From Oscillospiraceae bacterium (GTDB lineage: Bacteria > Bacillota > Clostridia > Saccharofermentanales > Saccharofermentanaceae), in contig CACWXL010000003.1 in NCBI GenBank assembly GCA_902764825.1, positions 124,001 to 188,000 of the forward strand: a stretch of 64,000 nucleotides of DNA, given 5' to 3'. The notes under the pieces are model-generated. The model saw only the letters and a program-made list of their open reading frames with translations. It ran no database searches and was not told the DNA's origin. Positions 61,652 through 64,000 of this stretch are shown here, in pieces; the first letter of the stretch is position 1, and each line of letters starts with the position of its first letter. Position numbers and translations under genes: made by a program.

Positions 61652-62354
61652 TAACAGATTCTTTGATGGAACACAAACTGTAATAGGACACGGCGCGCAG
61701 GCTGATGTCTACAGTTATCACGGCTACGCATACAAAGTGTACAGGCCTACTTATAATCCTGAATGGATTAAGTTTGAGAAAGCGCAGCAGTCTGTGGTAA
61801 ATGCGACCGGACTTTGCAATGTCAGATACTACGATACTGAAGATCTTTACACTGTTAAGATGGATCTTATCGATGGCGAGACGCTTGAGAAAAAGATGCG
61901 TGAAGGCTTTGCTGGCGGCTTTGATATTCTTGCCGCTATGTTCCGTAAAGTGCACAGTGCGGAACTTGACGGTGTAAAGATACCCGGACTTATCGATACT
62001 GCAGGCTTCGGTGTAAGTGATGAAAACAGGCAAAAGATACTTCCTGTAATCGTGAGATTATCTGAGAAAATGGACAGCTGTATCTGCCATCTTGATCTGC
62101 ACTTTTTGAATATCATGATGCCCTTTGACGGATCAGAGCCTGTGATCATTGACTGGATAAATGCGAGGATAGCTCCTGCGGTTTTCGATTATGCACGCAC
62201 ATATGTCATCTTACGAGAATGTGCACCTGAAGTCCTCGGCATGTACGAGGCTGCTGTTGCAGCAGATATGAGATCACTCGGCATTACAGATGAGGATTTT
62301 GCAGATGCCGTAATGGTAAGTCAGGTTATCCGCGACAGGGAAAAGAAAGACTGA
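61641..62354 (+). CDS. APH-like phosphotransferase
   Basis: The 237-residue protein is related to aminoglycoside phosphotransferase and choline kinase. HLDLHFLNIM is the catalytic loop with Asp and Asn, VIIDWINA the metal-binding Asp. N-terminal GHGAQADVYSYHGYAYKVY is the nucleotide loop with Lys. Resistance versus small-molecule kinase cannot be told apart. ATG 61641 overlaps the Nudix stop. Confidence 0.82.
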   Translation: MNTDNRFFDGTQTVIGHGAQADVYSYHGYAYKVYRPTYNPEWIKFEKAQQSVVNATGLCNVRYYDTEDLYTVKMDLIDGETLEKKMREGFAGGFDILAAMFRKVHSAELDGVKIPGLIDTAGFGVSDENRQKILPVIVRLSEKMDSCICHLDLHFLNIMMPFDGSEPVIIDWINARIAPAVFDYARTYVILRECAPEVLGMYEAAVAADMRSLGITDEDFADAVMVSQVIRDREKKD

Positions 62355-62359
62355 TAAAA

Positions 62360-63232
62360 ATGCATTTCGTTGAGGCAAAGGGAATAATCCATACCAAGAA
62401 CGGATTAAGCGGTATGAACATCTACCGCGGATGTACGCACGGCTGCATCTATTGTGACGGCCGGAGTCTTTGCTATCAGTTCACTCATAAGTTTGAAGAC
62501 GTGGAAGTAAAGAAAAATGCACCCGAACTCCTGGAGCAGGCTCTTAAGACAAAGCGGACAAAGTGTATGATCGGTACGGGTTATATGTCTGATTCATATA
62601 ACCATTACGAACCCGAACTCCGTCTTACAAGAAGGTGTCTTGAGATAATACTTAAATATGGTTTTGGTCTTGCTATCCAGACTAAGTCTGACAGGATACT
62701 TGAAGATATAGATCTTCTCGATGCGATAAATAAGAGATCAAAATGCGTAGTGCAGACTACACTGACAACATATGACGATGAGCTCTGCAGCAAGATCGAA
62801 CCTAATGTCTGCAATACCAAAAGACGCATCGAAGTCCTCGAAGAGATGCAGAAGAGGGGGATCCCTACGGTTGTCTGGCTTACGCCGATCCTTCCGTTCA
62901 TCAATGATACTGAAGAAAATATCACTGCCATTGTCAATGAATGTGCGCGCGTGGGCGTAAAAGGAATAATATGTCCTGACATGGGAGTGACCTTAAGGGA
63001 GGGCGACAGGGAGTATTTCTATGCTGCCCTTGATAAGCATTTCCCGGGTCTTAAGGAAAAATATATCCATACATTCGGTAACGCCTATAATGTGCCCAGT
63101 CCGGATGCCAAAAGACTGATGCAGATCTTCAGAAGAATGTGCAGAGAAAACGGGATCATCTGTGATATGGATGAGTGCTTCAGATTCATGAATGATCTGC
63201 CTGATAAGCAGATTAGTATTTTTGATCTGTAA
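62360..63232 (+). CDS. Radical SAM protein of the SPL (spore photoproduct lyase)-like family
   Basis: The 290-residue protein has the radical SAM cluster motif C-x3-C-x2-C in YRGCTHGCIYCDGR (about 25-32) and GTGYMSDSYNHYEPE. TKSDRILEDIDLLD and TPILPFINDTEENI are typical of the Rv2578c/SplB-like group. It is shorter than true SplB. True photoproduct lyase activity is not shown. It lies six bases behind the kinase gene. Confidence 0.82.
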   Translation: MHFVEAKGIIHTKNGLSGMNIYRGCTHGCIYCDGRSLCYQFTHKFEDVEVKKNAPELLEQALKTKRTKCMIGTGYMSDSYNHYEPELRLTRRCLEIILKYGFGLAIQTKSDRILEDIDLLDAINKRSKCVVQTTLTTYDDELCSKIEPNVCNTKRRIEVLEEMQKRGIPTVVWLTPILPFINDTEENITAIVNECARVGVKGIICPDMGVTLREGDREYFYAALDKHFPGLKEKYIHTFGNAYNVPSPDAKRLMQIFRRMCRENGIICDMDECFRFMNDLPDKQISIFDL

Positions 63233-63291
63233 AACTGCCAAAATCTCTGTGATTTGACGAAAAGAATCAGGATTTATGTTGCTTTTTCTTA

Positions 63292-63300
63292 TGTTATAAT
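63292..63300 (+). promoter_or_regulatory. Extended -10 before the last gene
   Basis: TGTTATAAT at 63292-63300 is a consensus extended -10 in the 163-base gap before ATG 63396. Confidence 0.45.
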
Positions 63301-63395
63301 TTGCGATAATCGCAGAAATCCGACTGTTGTTATACCTTTTTTACTTAAGTTATTGTAGGTGTCTTTTCGAGTTTGTAATAGGGGGTTAACGCACA

Positions 63396-64000
63396 ATGGT
63401 CCTGAATTTTTACGTTGTCATTTGTGTGCTTTCTTTGGCTTGCTGTATGCTTTTCTTCTGGAACAGGCGCAGCTATTATCCTGTGCTCTATGCGCTGGTC
63501 TATCTTCTGGCGTTACTGTCTCACGTGTGTTACGTTCTTCTGGCGTTATCCAAGGATGTAAGGGAAGCTTTGATCATTAACAAGGGTCTCTATGTCGGCG
63601 GATGCTTTTTCCCTTTAGTCGGAATGATGATCGTATTATCTGTCTGTCAGATAAAGATACCGAGATTTCTCAACTTTATCCTGATCCTAATTGCTTCCGG
63701 TGTTTATTGTCTCGCGTTCACGGCAGGATACAGCCCCATATTCTATAAGAGCGTTAAGCTCGAGCAGCGGTACGGCATCTCGATCCTTGTCAAGGAATAC
63801 GGCCCTCTTCATATTCTCTTTTATGTGATGATCGGCCTTTTCCTGATTGCGACATTGGTGGTTCTTGCATACGGCTGGTTTAAGAAGCCCAACATCTCAA
63901 AAAGAGATTTAGTTATTGCAGCATTCATGCAGATCTTCTCGATCTTCTGTTACTTCATCGGCCGTATGGTCATGAAGGAGATAGAGTGGATGGCCTTGGC
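63396..64000 (+). CDS. Polytopic membrane protein, truncated by the window edge
   Basis: An open frame from ATG 63396 (GGGGG before it) runs to the window end: 201 complete residues. It shows about six membrane helices with short loops (ACCMLFFW, YVLLALSK, IVLSVCQI), resembling the N-terminal sensor of 7TM-type histidine kinases or diguanylate cyclases. The output domain is out of sight, so this remains an inference. Confidence 0.6.
   Translation, partial: MVLNFYVVICVLSLACCMLFFWNRRSYYPVLYALVYLLALLSHVCYVLLALSKDVREALIINKGLYVGGCFFPLVGMMIVLSVCQIKIPRFLNFILILIASGVYCLAFTAGYSPIFYKSVKLEQRYGISILVKEYGPLHILFYVMIGLFLIATLVVLAYGWFKKPNISKRDLVIAAFMQIFSIFCYFIGRMVMKEIEWMAL

Noticed and set aside
1..64000. CRISPR array, IS element or prophage
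   Set aside because: No regularly spaced direct repeats, transposase, integrase or phage structural gene was found.

Overview
The window looks like a chromosomal segment of a low-to-moderate GC Firmicute, most likely an anaerobic Clostridia member. The reasons are a meso-DAP type MurE in a dcw (division and cell wall) cluster, an FtsL/DivIC-type protein, a YtrA-type GntR regulator with its ABC genes, a yybP-ykoY riboswitch on mntP, and many short, overlapping, co-directional genes. I cannot name the species. No IS element, phage gene, rRNA or CRISPR array is visible; there is one tRNA (tRNA-Ser, anticodon CGA).

Layout. (1) 1-13.4 kb: dcw cluster in the order rsmH, ftsL-like, PBP with PASTA, murE, murF, ftsW, murG, ftsQ, ftsZ, nrdR. 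mraY and murD are absent from their usual places, and ftsZ has an in-frame TAA followed by 89 further open codons. (2) 13.4-20.1 kb: an OmpR-type two-component system, then housekeeping genes nth, recG, rsmD, coaD and a coiled-coil protein, closed by a clear terminator. (3) 20.2-23.3 kb: an ATPase plus DUF4276/TOPRIM-like pair, a possible defence module, translationally coupled to hemW. (4) 23.3-31.2 kb: acyl-CoA ligase with its XRE-cupin regulator (minus strand), riboswitch-controlled mntP, a DJ-1/PfpI protein, tRNA-Ser, a minus-strand GntR/ABC operon, and a WYL regulator with RidA and YjbR-like genes.

(5) 31.3-53.9 kb: a surface-glycan locus. It starts with an MBOAT/SGNH O-acylation pair and a large membrane protein. 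It encodes almost the whole CDP-3,6-dideoxyhexose route to tyvelose: rfbF, rfbH, a paratose-synthase-like SDR, the CDP-paratose 2-epimerase, and rfbG about 14 kb downstream of rfbH. Inside it is an unusual module of five adjacent genes: a ThDP enzyme, an SDR, a 3-dehydroquinate-synthase-like cyclase, an FGGY kinase and a DRE-TIM aldolase fused to an extra domain. Together these could build a branched or carbocyclic sugar; this is the best candidate for an undescribed system. Glycosyltransferases (two GT2, one GT39-like, one GT87-like) and a GtrA protein complete it. Much of 38-52 kb is visibly AT-richer than its surroundings, which suggests mosaic acquisition.

(6) 53.9-64 kb: an acyltransferase with a zinc ribbon, an esterase, small accessory enzymes (P-loop kinase, DUF5680, GNAT, HAD, Nudix, aminoglycoside-phosphotransferase-like kinase), an ABC exporter, an SPL-like radical SAM protein, and the start of a membrane protein cut by the window edge. 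Evidence is from reading motifs, start sites and spacing; no database search was run.
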